NCBI RefSeq assembly: GCF_024206495.1
Contig: NZ_JAMBPQ010000015.1
Coordinates: forward strand, 1 to 64,000
Direction: 5' to 3'
Length of the DNA: 64,000 nt
DNA from: Paraburkholderia sp. CNPSo 3272
Lineage (GTDB): Bacteria > Pseudomonadota > Gammaproteobacteria > Burkholderiales > Burkholderiaceae
The position numbers were made by a program, and so were the translations under genes. Positions 26,437-34,987 of this stretch are shown here, piece after piece (within the stretch, counting starts at the first letter, position 1; every line of letters begins with the position of its first letter). The notes below the pieces were generated by a model. That model had not been told where the DNA came from. It saw only the letters and a list, made by a program, of their open reading frames with translations, and made no database searches.

Positions 26437-27897
26437 TCAAGGCGCGGCGGCGATCACTTCGGCCACCGTGGCCGTGAGCTTCTTCGCATAGGGGACATGC
26501 AGGAACTCGTTCGGCCCGTGCGCGTTGGACTTCGGGCCGAGCACGCCGCACACCATGAACTGCGACTTGGGAAACCCTGCCTGAAGCACGTTCATGAGTG
26601 GGATCGTGCCGCCCTGGCCGAGGTAAGCGCAATCCGCGCCGAAATGCGTGCGCGAGGCGGCGTTGAGCGCTTGCGTGAGCCACGGAGCGAGTGCCGGCGC
26701 GCTCCAGCCGTTGGCCGCGCCCGCGTCCGGCCTGAAGGTGACTTTGGCGTTGTACGGCGGATCGAACTCGAGCAGCGCCTTCAGTTCGGCTACGGCCTTC
26801 GAAGCCTCGACTAGCGGCGGCAAACGCAGCGAGAGCTTGAACGCCGTGCGCGGCCGCAGCACGTTGCCGGCATCGGCGAGTGCGGGCAGGCCCGCCGCGC
26901 CCGTGACCGAAAGCGAAGGCCGCCACGTGGAGTCGAGCAGCGCCTGCTGCGGGTCCGTGGTGGTGGGCAGCACGCGCCGGCCGTCCTGGCCGCACGCCCA
27001 AGGCATGGTCTTCCAGACGCTTTCGCCAAGGATCTTCGCCGTGGCCTCCGCCTCGCTCAAGCGCTGCGAGGGAATCGCGCAATGGAAACCCTTAGGCAGG
27101 AGCGTGCCGCTCGCGGCGTCTTCGAGACGCTCGAAGAGTTGCCGCATTACGCGGAAGCTGGACGGCGCAATGCCGCCGTAAGAGCCCGAGTGAATGCCCT
27201 CCTCGAGCACTTCGACTTCGAGGTCGCCCGCCACGAGACCGCGCAGCGACGTGGTGAGCCAAAGCTGGTCATAGTTGCCCGCGCCCGAATCGAGACACAC
27301 GACGAGACCGACGTTGCCGAGCCGCTCGCGCAGCGCGTCGACATAAGGCAGCAGGTCGTAGCTTCCCGACTCCTCGCAGGTTTCGATGAGACCCACGCAG
27401 CGCGGACGCTCGATGCCTTGCGCGTCGAGCGCGGCGAGCGCCGTGACGCTCGCGTAGATCGCGTAGCCGTCGTCAGCGCCGCCACGACCGTAGAGGCGGC
27501 CGTCTTCGAGCTTCGGCGTCCAGGGGCCGAGGTCGTTGCGCCAGCCCGCGAATTCCGGCTGCTTGTCGAGATGGCCGTAGAGCACGACCGTCTCGCTGCT
27601 TCCCGAACGCGTGGCGGGCGCCTCGAAGAAGATCACCGGCGTGCGATTGGGCAGCCGCACGATCTCCAGCTTCAGGCCGCGCACCGGCTGCTGTTCCGCC
27701 CACTTCGCGGCCTCCTGCACGACGCGTTCGAGATAGCCGTGCTGCGCCCACTGCGGGTCGAATGCCGGACTCTTGGCGGGCACCGCGATGTAGTCGGTCA
27801 ACGCGGGCACGATCTCGTCGTGCCATTTGCGTTCGACGAAGGCGCGCAATTCGTCGTGGTCGAGTTGACGGGTGGCCTCGGACGGGTCGGAGATCAT
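26437..27897 (-). CDS. M20-family dipeptidase (zinc metallopeptidase)
   Basis: A 486-residue cytosolic hydrolase of the M20 family. The zinc-site residues are visible: His and Asp in LYGHLDKQPEF, the bridging Asp in GADDGYAIYA, the Glu pair in ETCEESGSYD, and Asp in CLDSGAGNYD. A dimerisation domain interrupts the catalytic domain in the middle, as is normal. The C-terminal zinc ligand region is YLGQGGTIPLMNVL. It would split dipeptides or N-acyl amino acids. The start at 27897 gives MISDPSEATRQLDHDELRAF. Confidence 0.9.
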   Translation of the reverse strand: MISDPSEATRQLDHDELRAFVERKWHDEIVPALTDYIAVPAKSPAFDPQWAQHGYLERVVQEAAKWAEQQPVRGLKLEIVRLPNRTPVIFFEAPATRSGSSETVVLYGHLDKQPEFAGWRNDLGPWTPKLEDGRLYGRGGADDGYAIYASVTALAALDAQGIERPRCVGLIETCEESGSYDLLPYVDALRERLGNVGLVVCLDSGAGNYDQLWLTTSLRGLVAGDLEVEVLEEGIHSGSYGGIAPSSFRVMRQLFERLEDAASGTLLPKGFHCAIPSQRLSEAEATAKILGESVWKTMPWACGQDGRRVLPTTTDPQQALLDSTWRPSLSVTGAAGLPALADAGNVLRPRTAFKLSLRLPPLVEASKAVAELKALLEFDPPYNAKVTFRPDAGAANGWSAPALAPWLTQALNAASRTHFGADCAYLGQGGTIPLMNVLQAGFPKSQFMVCGVLGPKSNAHGPNEFLHVPYAKKLTATVAEVIAAAP

Positions 27898-28070
27898 GGT
27901 GTGGGTTCCCAGCGATGAAAAACCCGATGATAGACCCGAACCCCCACCGGCCGACACCCGTTGCGCCCGGTGCCGGCCGTTCGGCCAGGGCATGGCGTGC
28001 GCTCAGGGCCAATCCGCGCGACAATGATGACTCGTGCATATTCCGCGATTTTTTTCTGGAGAATGGAAAT

Positions 28071-28391
28071 ATGGTGAGCCGTTCCGTCTTCGAGATCGTC
28101 GTTCTCGCGGCGGTGGTCGCGCTCTACTTTCTCCCAGCGCTGATCGCCGACAGGCGTCAGCGTCACGATCTGCTCGTCATCGCGGTCTTCAATGCCGTGC
28201 TCGGCTGGACGCTGCTCGGCTGGCTGTTGGCGCTCTTCTGGGCGCTGCAGCCGAATCCGCCGAAGGATCTCGGCGGCCAGACCAAGGCTCGCAGCCGCCG
28301 GCTAGGCATGCTGCTTTTCTCGCGCCGGCTCGACGACCGGGTCCAGGCGCGTGAAACCCGCGCCGCCGAGAGCAAGCGCTCGCCGCATTGA
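28071..28391 (+). CDS. Superinfection immunity-like small membrane protein
   Basis: A 106-residue protein with two hydrophobic helices: SVFEIVVLAAVVALYFLPAL, then a segment ending GWTLLGWLLALFWAL. The YFLPALIADRR and NAVLGWTLLGW motifs match the Imm_superinfect family, named after phage T4 Imm, which blocks DNA injection by related phages. Chromosomal members are common and their role is unproven. The C-terminal 40 residues are basic and cytoplasmic. The start at 28071 follows GGAG at nine bases. Confidence 0.78.
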   Translation: MVSRSVFEIVVLAAVVALYFLPALIADRRQRHDLLVIAVFNAVLGWTLLGWLLALFWALQPNPPKDLGGQTKARSRRLGMLLFSRRLDDRVQARETRAAESKRSPH

Positions 28392-28578
28392 GGCCCTCGC
28401 GGCTTATCCGTTTGGCCAATGTTGCAGGCCCTGGCGCGCAAGCGCCGCCGTCGCATGAAATAATCACCAGGAGTCCGCAAGGTGGCCCGCGCGTTTTATC
28501 AGGCTGAAGCGCACAGCCTTGTGCCCACTGCTCAAGTCACCCTCAGACCTAACAACAAACCTCAACACGGAGCTCGTC

Positions 28579-29211
28579 ATGCCACATGCCGCCCCGCTGC
28601 TCGCCTTTGCCGCCGTCGCACTGGGCATGGCGCTCACGCCCGGACCCAACATGATCTATCTGATCTCGCGCTCGATCTGCCAGGGTCGCAAGGCGGGACT
28701 GATTTCGCTGGGCGGGGTCGCACTCGGCTTCGTGTTCTACATGCTGTGCGCCGCCCTCGGCATTACCGCGTTGCTCATGGCCGTGCCGTTCGCCTACGAC
28801 GCGCTGCGCCTGGGCGGCGCGCTCTACCTGTTCTGGCTCGCGTGGCAGGCGCTCAAGCCCGGCGGCCGCTCGCCGTTCCAGGTGCGCGAGCTGCCCGCCG
28901 ACCGCCCGCGCAAGCTCTTTCTGATGGGCTTCGTCACGAACCTGCTGAATCCGAAAATCGCCATTCTGTATTTGTCGCTACTGCCGCAGTTCATCGACCC
29001 GCATCACGGCAGCGTGCTCGCGCAGTCCATCGTGCTCGGCAGCGTGCAGATCGCGCTTTCTATCAGCGTGAATGCCGCCGTTGCGATGACAGCGGGTACG
29101 ATTGCCACGTTTCTCGGCGACCGGCCGGGCTGGCTCAAGCTTCAGCGCTGGCTCATGGGTACGGTGCTGGCCGGACTCGCCGTGCGTATCGCCGCCGAAG
29201 GTCAGCGCTAA
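28579..29211 (+). CDS. LysE/RhtB-family amino-acid exporter
   Basis: A 210-residue inner-membrane protein of the LysE/RhtB superfamily with about six helices. Hallmarks are ALTPGPNMIYLISRSICQGR near the N-terminus and MGFVTNLLNPKIAILYLSLL in the middle, including the conserved NPK motif. These proteins export amino acids such as threonine, homoserine or lysine; the substrate here is unknown. GGAG lies eight bases before the start. A hairpin follows the stop. Confidence 0.92.
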   Translation: MPHAAPLLAFAAVALGMALTPGPNMIYLISRSICQGRKAGLISLGGVALGFVFYMLCAALGITALLMAVPFAYDALRLGGALYLFWLAWQALKPGGRSPFQVRELPADRPRKLFLMGFVTNLLNPKIAILYLSLLPQFIDPHHGSVLAQSIVLGSVQIALSISVNAAVAMTAGTIATFLGDRPGWLKLQRWLMGTVLAGLAVRIAAEGQR

Positions 29212-29216
29212 AGCAA

Positions 29217-29247
29217 ACGGCCGGGCGCATCTGGCCCGGCCGTTGTT
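29217..29247. terminator. Bidirectional hairpin after the exporter gene
   Basis: A 10-bp perfect stem (ACGGCCGGGC, 29217-29226, with 29234-29243) around a seven-base loop lies between convergent genes. The T-tract is weak on both strands. Confidence 0.65.
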
Positions 29248-29303
29248 CGTACGTCTTCGTCCTTGTCTGGCGCGCCCGCGACCCGCGTGGGCAGGTCTGC
29301 GCG

Positions 29304-29591
29304 TCAGAACCCGCCGATGGCCCTTCCGCCAGTCGGGCTGCGCATCTTGACGAACGCCGCGGGAATCGAGCGCGGTTCGATCTGCACCATGTCCTGAGCG
29401 AACATGTCCTGGCGCAGTTCGCCGTGTTCGTCGAACCACTGGCAGATCAGCCAGTGGCCGCTGGCAAAGCCAACCGGGCCGGCATACATGACGGTCATGC
29501 GCGGACCGCCCGATTTCAGGGTGACAACGTCGCCAATTCCGGCCATGGCAGCGAGCGGCTTTTCGGCTACGTCGATGGTCGTATCAAGCAT
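29304..29591 (-). CDS. DUF2158 (YodC-like) small protein
   Basis: A 95-residue protein whose core is GIGDVVTLKSGGPRMTVMY followed by WLICQWFDEHGELRQDMF. That arrangement is typical of the DUF2158 family, small beta-rich cytoplasmic proteins of unknown function. It begins at 29591 after GGGGAACATC; an internal ATG 15 codons later would still keep the domain. Upstream lies an unusually AT-rich non-coding stretch that probably holds its promoter. Confidence 0.8.
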   Translation of the reverse strand: MLDTTIDVAEKPLAAMAGIGDVVTLKSGGPRMTVMYAGPVGFASGHWLICQWFDEHGELRQDMFAQDMVQIEPRSIPAAFVKMRSPTGGRAIGGF

Positions 29592-30146
29592 GATGTTCCC
29601 CGTTAAAAAAGTCGCACAGAGAAAAACCCGGGCGGGTTAGCACCCCCGGCTCCCTCCCGCCCTTTCGATAATGCGAATGGGGCGGCCATTAATAAGTTTG
29701 GCAAGACTAACAACTCGAATTAATGCGCGCAAGCGGTTTCCATTAAACCTGCTGAAAACCCTGTTATTCGACACACGCCCAAAAACCGGTTAATGCCCTC
29801 CTGCACAATTTACGCGGAAAGCCGTACAGGGCTGGAAAAAGCTACCGGGCAAGGTTTCCCGGTCAAACAGTCATATTATTTCCCGCCTAATGCCAGAAAA
29901 TGACGCGTTGCAGCCTCAATAAATATGGCAAAGCCAGTGAGGTGACGATCACTTCTTCCGGAATATGAAAGCCCGAACGACGCGCGTGGAAACGTTTTCT
30001 GCGCGGCTAAACCCCACGTTCGATAAATTCACCCCAGTCGTACTCGAACCGCATAAGCGGAGTGCGAACCCTCATATTTTAGCGGCGGCTCCAAAAAATT
30101 TTCCGGTTGAAATACGGCTGTCACTTAAATGGAATCGCAGTGCGGT
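29592..30146. other. AT-rich non-coding region
   Basis: About 555 bp are clearly poorer in G+C than the surroundings, with several AT-rich tracts. A plus-strand frame at 29965-30282 exists, but it has no ribosome-binding site, an atypical composition and no family resemblance, and it overlaps the terminator of the next gene. I see no supported gene. Confidence 0.55.
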
Positions 30147-30179
30147 GCAAAAAAGGCCCATCCGGCAAAACCGGATGGG
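30147..30179 (-). terminator. Rho-independent terminator
   Basis: A 9-bp perfect stem (CCCATCCGG, 30157-30165, with 30171-30179) has a five-base loop. On the minus strand a T-tract follows. It ends the transcript of the gene whose stop is at 30211. Confidence 0.88.
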
Positions 30180-30210
30180 GCTGCGCGCGCAAGGCGCGGT
30201 CAGTCTACCC

Positions 30211-30777
30211 TTATTCGGTAAACGGCAAGGTCGTCTGGCCTTCCGCGCGCATGGCGAAGACGTTGAGCGTCATCGCGACTAGCGCGTAGTAGCCGAGCAG
30301 TCCGACCAGGTTGATCGTGGTTTCGTGGCCAAAGCGCTCGACGGCGCGTGCGTAGGTCGTGTCGGATACTCGTTTCGTGTCGTACAACTCGGTCGCGAAC
30401 GCGTAGATCAGCGCGTCGTCGGGCTCGTCGAACTGGGGCATGGCGCCCGTGCGGATCTGCTCGGCCAGCGCCTCCGGCACGCCCGCCTTCAGCGCGATGG
30501 GATAGTGGATATACCACTCGGCCTGCGCCTGCCAGCGCGCGGCCGTGACGAGAATCGCCAGTTCTGAGAGGCGCAGCGACAAGCCTGTGTGGTAACGGCA
30601 GAACACCCCAAGGCGCTGCGCATGCTGCGCCAGTTCCGGGCTGTGGATCCAGCCGAGGAACGGGCCGTTGAGGTTGCCGCGCGGACCGGAAAGAATCTCG
30701 TCCAGCACCGCCTTCTGTTCCGGCGAAGCCTGGGCAGCGTCGAATGCGGGAAGCCGCGAGGCCGGGTTTTGGTTCAT
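30211..30777 (-). CDS. Carboxymuconolactone decarboxylase (AhpD-like) family protein
   Basis: A 188-residue all-helical protein of the CMD/AhpD fold. Features are GPRGNLNGPFLGWIHSPELA near residue 32, LSLRLSELAILVTAARWQAQ, and EWYIHYPIALKAGV. The CxxC of peroxiredoxin-reducing AhpD is absent: the equivalent position is WQAQAEWYIH. It therefore belongs to the non-redox, decarboxylase-like or unassigned branch. The start at 30777 follows GGAG at eight bases. It shares a direction with the downstream aminotransferase module but is followed by its own terminator. Confidence 0.85.
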   Translation of the reverse strand: MNQNPASRLPAFDAAQASPEQKAVLDEILSGPRGNLNGPFLGWIHSPELAQHAQRLGVFCRYHTGLSLRLSELAILVTAARWQAQAEWYIHYPIALKAGVPEALAEQIRTGAMPQFDEPDDALIYAFATELYDTKRVSDTTYARAVERFGHETTINLVGLLGYYALVAMTLNVFAMRAEGQTTLPFTE

Positions 30778-30890
30778 CGATGGACTCCGTTGGAGGTCAT
30801 GGCCGGTCGCGCGACCGTTCACGGTCGCCGCGATTCCGGCCGGCGCTAGTGGCGGACAGTTAGTTGCACTTCAATCCTGTACAGCGAAGC

Positions 30891-32237
30891 TTACGCCGGA
30901 CGCGCCACACCCGTTGCGTCGAGCGCACCGTCGACGGCCGCGGCAAGCCGCTCGACGATCCTGTCGATGTTCTGCTCCGTGCAGATGAAAGGCGGCGCGA
31001 GCAGCACATGATCGCCGTTGCGGCCGTCCACGGTGCCGCCCATCGGATAGACCATCAGGCCACGCGCGAACGCCTCGCGCTTGATCGCCGCGTGCAGCTT
31101 GAGCGCCGGGTCGAAAGTCGCTTTGGCGGCGCGGTCCTTCACCAGTTCGACGCCCACGAACAGGCCGCGGCCGCGCACATCGCCCACGTACGGATGGTCC
31201 GCATAACGCTCGCGCAGTCGCGCGCGCAGTTGTTCGCCGCGCGCGAGCACGTTGTCGAGCAGTTTCTCTTCGGCGATCACGCGCTGCACTTCGAGCGCCG
31301 CCGCACAGGCCGTGGCGTGGCCGATATAGGTGTGGCCGTGCTGGAAGTAGCCGCTGCCGCCCACGATCGTCTCGTAGATGCGCTGGCTCACGAGCGTCGC
31401 GCCGATCGGCTGGTAGCCTGCGCCCAGGCCTTTCGCGATCGTCAGCAGATCCGGCGTAACGCCGTCCTCCTCGCAGGCGAACAGATACCCCGTGCGGCCC
31501 ATGCCCGACATGATCTCGTCGAGGATCAGCAGCACGCCGTAGCGATCGCACACCGCGCGGATCTTGCGAAAGTAGTCGCGCACGGGCGGCACCGCGCCGG
31601 CCGTTGCACCCACCACGGTCTCGGCGACAAAAGCCGCAACCGTATCGGGACCGAGTTCGAGGATCTTCTGCTCGAGTTCATCGGCGAGGCGCTGCGCGTA
31701 GGCCTCGTCGGTTTCGCGCTCGTTGCGCTCGCGGTATGCAAAGCAAGGGCTCACGTGATGCGATTCGATCAGGATGGGCAGGAACGGCTCGCGGCGCCAC
31801 GCATTGCCGCCGATCGCAAGCGCCCCCAGCGTGTTGCCGTGATAGCTCTGGCGGCGCGCGATGAAGTGGCGGCGCGCAAGCTCGCCCTTCTCCACGAAGT
31901 ACTGACGCGCGAGCTTGAGTGCGGCCTCGATTGCCTCCGAACCACCCGACACGAAGTACACGTGGTCGAGCCCCTTGGGCGCCGCGGCGATGAGGTGATC
32001 GGCCAGTTGCTCCGAAGCCTCGGTCGTGAAAAACGAGGTGTGCGCGTACGGCAACTGTTGCGCCTGACGCTTGATCGCGTCGATCACGCGCTGATTGCTG
32101 TGTCCGAGGCATGAAACCGCGGCGCCGCCGCTCGCGTCGATGTAGCGCTTGCCGGTGGAATCGATGATTTCGATGCCTTCGCCCGCCACCGCGACGGGCA
32201 AGGTTTGCTTCGGCATCCGGTGAAACACCTTGGTCAT
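30891..32237 (-). CDS. Class III (omega) aminotransferase
   Basis: A 448-residue PLP-dependent aminotransferase. Class III signatures include the N-terminal GKRYIDASGGAAVSCLGHSN, the SGGSEAIEAALKLARQY phosphate-binding region, LILDEIMSGMGRTG with the cofactor-binding Asp, and the Schiff-base Lys in IAKGLGAGYQPIGA. Members transfer amino groups from omega-amino acids, diamines or beta-amino acids. The start at 32237 follows GAGGACACAT. It lies 28 bp downstream of the C45 hydrolase gene on the same strand, so the two are likely co-transcribed and act on the same amide-derived amine. Confidence 0.9.
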   Translation of the reverse strand: MTKVFHRMPKQTLPVAVAGEGIEIIDSTGKRYIDASGGAAVSCLGHSNQRVIDAIKRQAQQLPYAHTSFFTTEASEQLADHLIAAAPKGLDHVYFVSGGSEAIEAALKLARQYFVEKGELARRHFIARRQSYHGNTLGALAIGGNAWRREPFLPILIESHHVSPCFAYRERNERETDEAYAQRLADELEQKILELGPDTVAAFVAETVVGATAGAVPPVRDYFRKIRAVCDRYGVLLILDEIMSGMGRTGYLFACEEDGVTPDLLTIAKGLGAGYQPIGATLVSQRIYETIVGGSGYFQHGHTYIGHATACAAALEVQRVIAEEKLLDNVLARGEQLRARLRERYADHPYVGDVRGRGLFVGVELVKDRAAKATFDPALKLHAAIKREAFARGLMVYPMGGTVDGRNGDHVLLAPPFICTEQNIDRIVERLAAAVDGALDATGVARPA

Positions 32238-32265
32238 ATGTGTCCTCGATGAAGTCCGTGAATGA

Positions 32266-33330
32266 TTAACGGGTTGCGCCGTCCACGTGGCGCGCTTTCG
32301 AATCGATAAAGCGGCCGAGCACACGCTCGCCGCCCTGCCAGACGTCGAACGCCACGCCGCGCAGCTCGACGCGCATGCAGGCGGTGGCGAGCGTGTTCTC
32401 GTCGTCGGGGTCGTGCGGGTCTTCGCGGTAGATTGGCAAGCCGGCGCCCGCGCGATCCTGCAGCACCTGCACGAAGGCCGCGCCGTCGGGCTGCGTGCCG
32501 AGCGCGGGCAACAGTTGAGCAAGACGGGTTTGGCGATCGCGCGACGAATCGGTGACGATCTGCGCCTCACGCTCGCAGCCCGCGTGGATGAGGTGATTCG
32601 CGTGTCCCGATGGCGTGCTCACCTCCCGGACCGAAGAACGCTGCGCCGTCGCTTCGACGCTAACCACACGCACCTCGGCCGCCTCGTCGGTGCCGCCGAT
32701 CGTGTGGTGAAAGCCGCTCGCGCGCGGCGTGTCGCGCAGCAGCGCGAGCGCTTCTTCCAACGTCGCGCAATCGAGCATGGCGCGCGCCAGAATCATGCGA
32801 GGCACACCCACCCGCGGCTCGCGAATACGCACGTTGTTGATCGCTTGGGCAAGTCCCGCGCGCGTGGCCGCGAAGGTATGCCCCGGCAGCGAGCCCGGGT
32901 AGTAGAAGCTCACGAAACCGGGCTTTCCTTCGGGATCGACCTCGACCACGCTGCAGCGGCCATGGAGCCAGGGGTCGCCGTCTTCGTTGTGCGCGATGAG
33001 GCCCACGCTCGGGGTGCGCACCGCAAGCGTCGTGCAGCCGTCCGGCGCGTTGTGGATCAGTTCGCCACGGCAATTCCAGAGGAACAGGTCGTCTGCTGGC
33101 CAGTCGAGCGCCTGCGCCATTGCGTCGATTTCCGCAACATAAGCCGGGAAACGGTGTGCGGCTGCGGCGCGTAACTGCTGCGCGAACGCACTGCCGCGCC
33201 AGCGGCTCACCGCCTGCCAGGCGCTGCTTTGCGCCATGTAATCGGCAAAGATCGGCTTCACGTGTGCGCCTAGCTGCCGGCCGATCGCCTCCGGCGAGCC
33301 GGCTGCGCGGATAGTTTTGAGTTCCTGCAT
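32266..33330 (-). CDS. C45-family (isopenicillin-N acyltransferase-like) autoproteolytic hydrolase
   Basis: A 354-residue protein of the C45 peptidase / acyl-CoA:6-APA acyltransferase family. The nucleophile is expected to be C99 in NAPDGCTTLAV, exposed by self-cleavage between Gly and Cys. Further family features are GLIAHNEDGDPWLHGR and the middle motif GLAQAINNVRI. Members hydrolyse or transfer acyl groups on amides. It is immediately upstream of the class III aminotransferase, suggesting release of an amine from an amide followed by transamination. The ribosome-binding site is weak. The RpiR regulator gene lies upstream on the same strand. Confidence 0.85.
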   Translation of the reverse strand: MQELKTIRAAGSPEAIGRQLGAHVKPIFADYMAQSSAWQAVSRWRGSAFAQQLRAAAAHRFPAYVAEIDAMAQALDWPADDLFLWNCRGELIHNAPDGCTTLAVRTPSVGLIAHNEDGDPWLHGRCSVVEVDPEGKPGFVSFYYPGSLPGHTFAATRAGLAQAINNVRIREPRVGVPRMILARAMLDCATLEEALALLRDTPRASGFHHTIGGTDEAAEVRVVSVEATAQRSSVREVSTPSGHANHLIHAGCEREAQIVTDSSRDRQTRLAQLLPALGTQPDGAAFVQVLQDRAGAGLPIYREDPHDPDDENTLATACMRVELRGVAFDVWQGGERVLGRFIDSKARHVDGATR

Positions 33331-33394
33331 CAGTTTTCTCGCTTCACTACCGGTATGGGTCTACCTCTTCCTGTAATGCGCTTTATACGCCACA

Positions 33395-33408
33395 ACAACA
33401 TCTGTTGT
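33395..33408. promoter_or_regulatory. Candidate RpiR operator upstream of the C45-aminotransferase operon
   Basis: A perfect inverted repeat, ACAACA-TC-TGTTGT, lies 65 bp upstream of the C45 gene. It resembles RpiR-family binding sites built on TGTT/AACA half sites. A shorter related repeat (AACA-AA-TGTT, 34419-34428) lies upstream of the RpiR gene itself. Assignment to this regulator is inferred from proximity. Confidence 0.55.
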
Positions 33409-33454
33409 CAATTTTTATATCGATTGCAACAAATGAAAAGAATATGGATGATGC

Positions 33455-33487
33455 AAAAACCGGACGCCGTTTGACAACGGCATCCGG
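33455..33487 (-). terminator. Rho-independent terminator after the RpiR gene
   Basis: A stem of 11 paired bases with one internal mismatch (33460-33471 with 33476-33487, CCGGA and GCCGTT arms) is followed on the minus strand by TTTTTGC. It separates the RpiR gene from the C45-aminotransferase operon. Confidence 0.8.
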
Positions 33488-33534
33488 CTGCGGGAAAACA
33501 GGCGTGAAATGGCGTGGAAATGCCGGGGCGGCGC

Positions 33535-34395
33535 TCAGGGCACGTAAGCGCCGCGTGCGTTCAGGGAACGTTCGGCCTGTTCGAGTTGCGCGATTGCGCC
33601 CGAGCCTTCGAGCGCCAGCAGATGGGCGACGAGCGACTCGGCCAAGGCCGTCGCAGCGACGAGTGAAGGGAAAAACGACGGGCTTTCGTGCGTGAAGATC
33701 AGCGCCTTGTCGGCGTTCAGCGCAATGGGCGAGACGGCGCTGTCGGTAATCGCGATCAGGCGGCTGCCTTTGGCGAGCGCGGCCTCGGCAACGCGCACCG
33801 CCTCGACCGAATACGGTGCGAAGCTGACAACAATCGTTGCGCTGTCGCGCTCGATGCCGAGCAATTGCATCTCAAGCGTGCCCGCCTCGCCGCCCAGCAA
33901 GGACACCGAAGGCCGGAACAGCCGGTAACCGTAGACGAGCCCGAACGCCACCGCATAGCACGAGCGAAAGCCCGCCACGTGCACATGCTTCGCGCGGCGC
34001 AATACGCGCGCCGCCTCGACCATCGAGCGGGTGTTGTGCGCCGCGCTCGCCTCCAGATTGTGCTGTTGCGCCACGAGCAGGTCGCGCGCAAGGCCGTCCT
34101 TCGCATTGCCCGCCACGAGTGAGCGGGCCCGCGAGGAAAGCGGCTCCGGTCGTGTGCGCACGCGCGCGACGAAAAGGTCCCGCAACTCGTTCCAGCCCGG
34201 GAAGCCCAGTTGCTGGGAAAGCCGCACGAGCGAAGCCGGCTGCACGCGGGCGCGCTCTGCCACTTTGCGCATGGACGAGACGGCCACTTCGTCGGGATGG
34301 TCGAGCAGGAAAGCAGCGCCGGTCTGGAATTGCGGGCTCAAGTCGGAGAAACGCGCGCGGATCAACGCGGCGAGCTGGTCGAAACTGTCTGGCAT
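33535..34395 (-). CDS. MurR/RpiR-family transcriptional regulator
   Basis: A 286-residue regulator with an N-terminal RpiR HTH domain (about residues 1-78, including AVSSMRKVAERARVQPASLV and RLSQQLGFPGWNELRDL) and a C-terminal SIS sugar-isomerase-like sensing domain (about 125-265, VHVAGFRSCYAVAFGL, then IVVSFAPYSVEAV and LIAITDSAVSPIA). RpiR proteins usually sense sugar phosphates or related metabolites. It probably controls the C45-aminotransferase operon downstream, since a candidate operator lies at 33395-33408, and possibly itself. Confidence 0.92.
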   Translation of the reverse strand: MPDSFDQLAALIRARFSDLSPQFQTGAAFLLDHPDEVAVSSMRKVAERARVQPASLVRLSQQLGFPGWNELRDLFVARVRTRPEPLSSRARSLVAGNAKDGLARDLLVAQQHNLEASAAHNTRSMVEAARVLRRAKHVHVAGFRSCYAVAFGLVYGYRLFRPSVSLLGGEAGTLEMQLLGIERDSATIVVSFAPYSVEAVRVAEAALAKGSRLIAITDSAVSPIALNADKALIFTHESPSFFPSLVAATALAESLVAHLLALEGSGAIAQLEQAERSLNARGAYVP

Positions 34396-34536
34396 GCGTC
34401 GCTCGGGCAGTGGATGACAACAAATGTTACCACTGGCGTTGCCGGATGTTGCAAGTCGGGACAGATGATCTAGCGCAGACCGATCGACGCGGGCTCTATC
34501 GAGGAGCCCGCGTGCTTCATAAATCGAGCAGCCAAC

Positions 34537-34983
34537 TCAACTCTGCTTGCCCCACAGATCGTCGATTGCACGGATGGCCAACAAGTATCCGTGCGCCCCC
34601 GCTCCGCAAATGACCGCAGTGGCCGCCACCGAAATCGTCGAGTGACGATATTCCTCCGAGCGTTGATGGATATTGGTGATATGCAATTCCACCACCGGCC
34701 GGCGGATGAGCTTGACTGCGTCGAGGACCGGAATCCGGCCAAACGAAAAGCCGGCCGGATTGATGATCAGTGCAGCGTCCTGCAGGAACGCTTCCTGAAT
34801 CCAGTCGATCAACGCGCTTTCGCTGTTCGTTTGACGAAATACGCAGTCGAACTTGAGCGCGTCGGCCAGCGTGAGGCAATTCTGTTCGATGTCCTTCAGT
34901 GTAGTGCTGCCATAAAGATGGGGCTCCCTCGCGCCCAGCATGTTCAGGTTGGAACCATTGAGGATGTAGAGTTTGCGAGTCAT
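34537..34983 (-). CDS. Type II 3-dehydroquinate dehydratase-like protein, divergent
   Basis: A 148-residue protein of the AroQ fold. Conserved features are LYILNGSNLNMLG, REPHLYGSTTL with the catalytic Tyr, and ELHITNIHQRSEEYRH with the catalytic His and Arg. The normal NPGAYTHTSVA loop is replaced by NPAGFSFGRIP, so the conserved substrate-contacting His of that loop is Phe here. This is therefore a paralogue and probably not the housekeeping enzyme. Its start is only four bases past the stop of the MHS transporter, suggesting coupled translation. A catabolic role in quinate/shikimate-like metabolism is an inference. Confidence 0.82.
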   Translation of the reverse strand: MTRKLYILNGSNLNMLGAREPHLYGSTTLKDIEQNCLTLADALKFDCVFRQTNSESALIDWIQEAFLQDAALIINPAGFSFGRIPVLDAVKLIRRPVVELHITNIHQRSEEYRHSTISVAATAVICGAGAHGYLLAIRAIDDLWGKQS

Positions 34984-34987
34984 GGTG

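Noticed and set aside
29965..30282. A 105-codon plus-strand frame in the AT-rich gap
   Set aside because: No ribosome-binding site, an unusual composition, no recognisable domain, and overlap with a clear terminator of the opposite strand.
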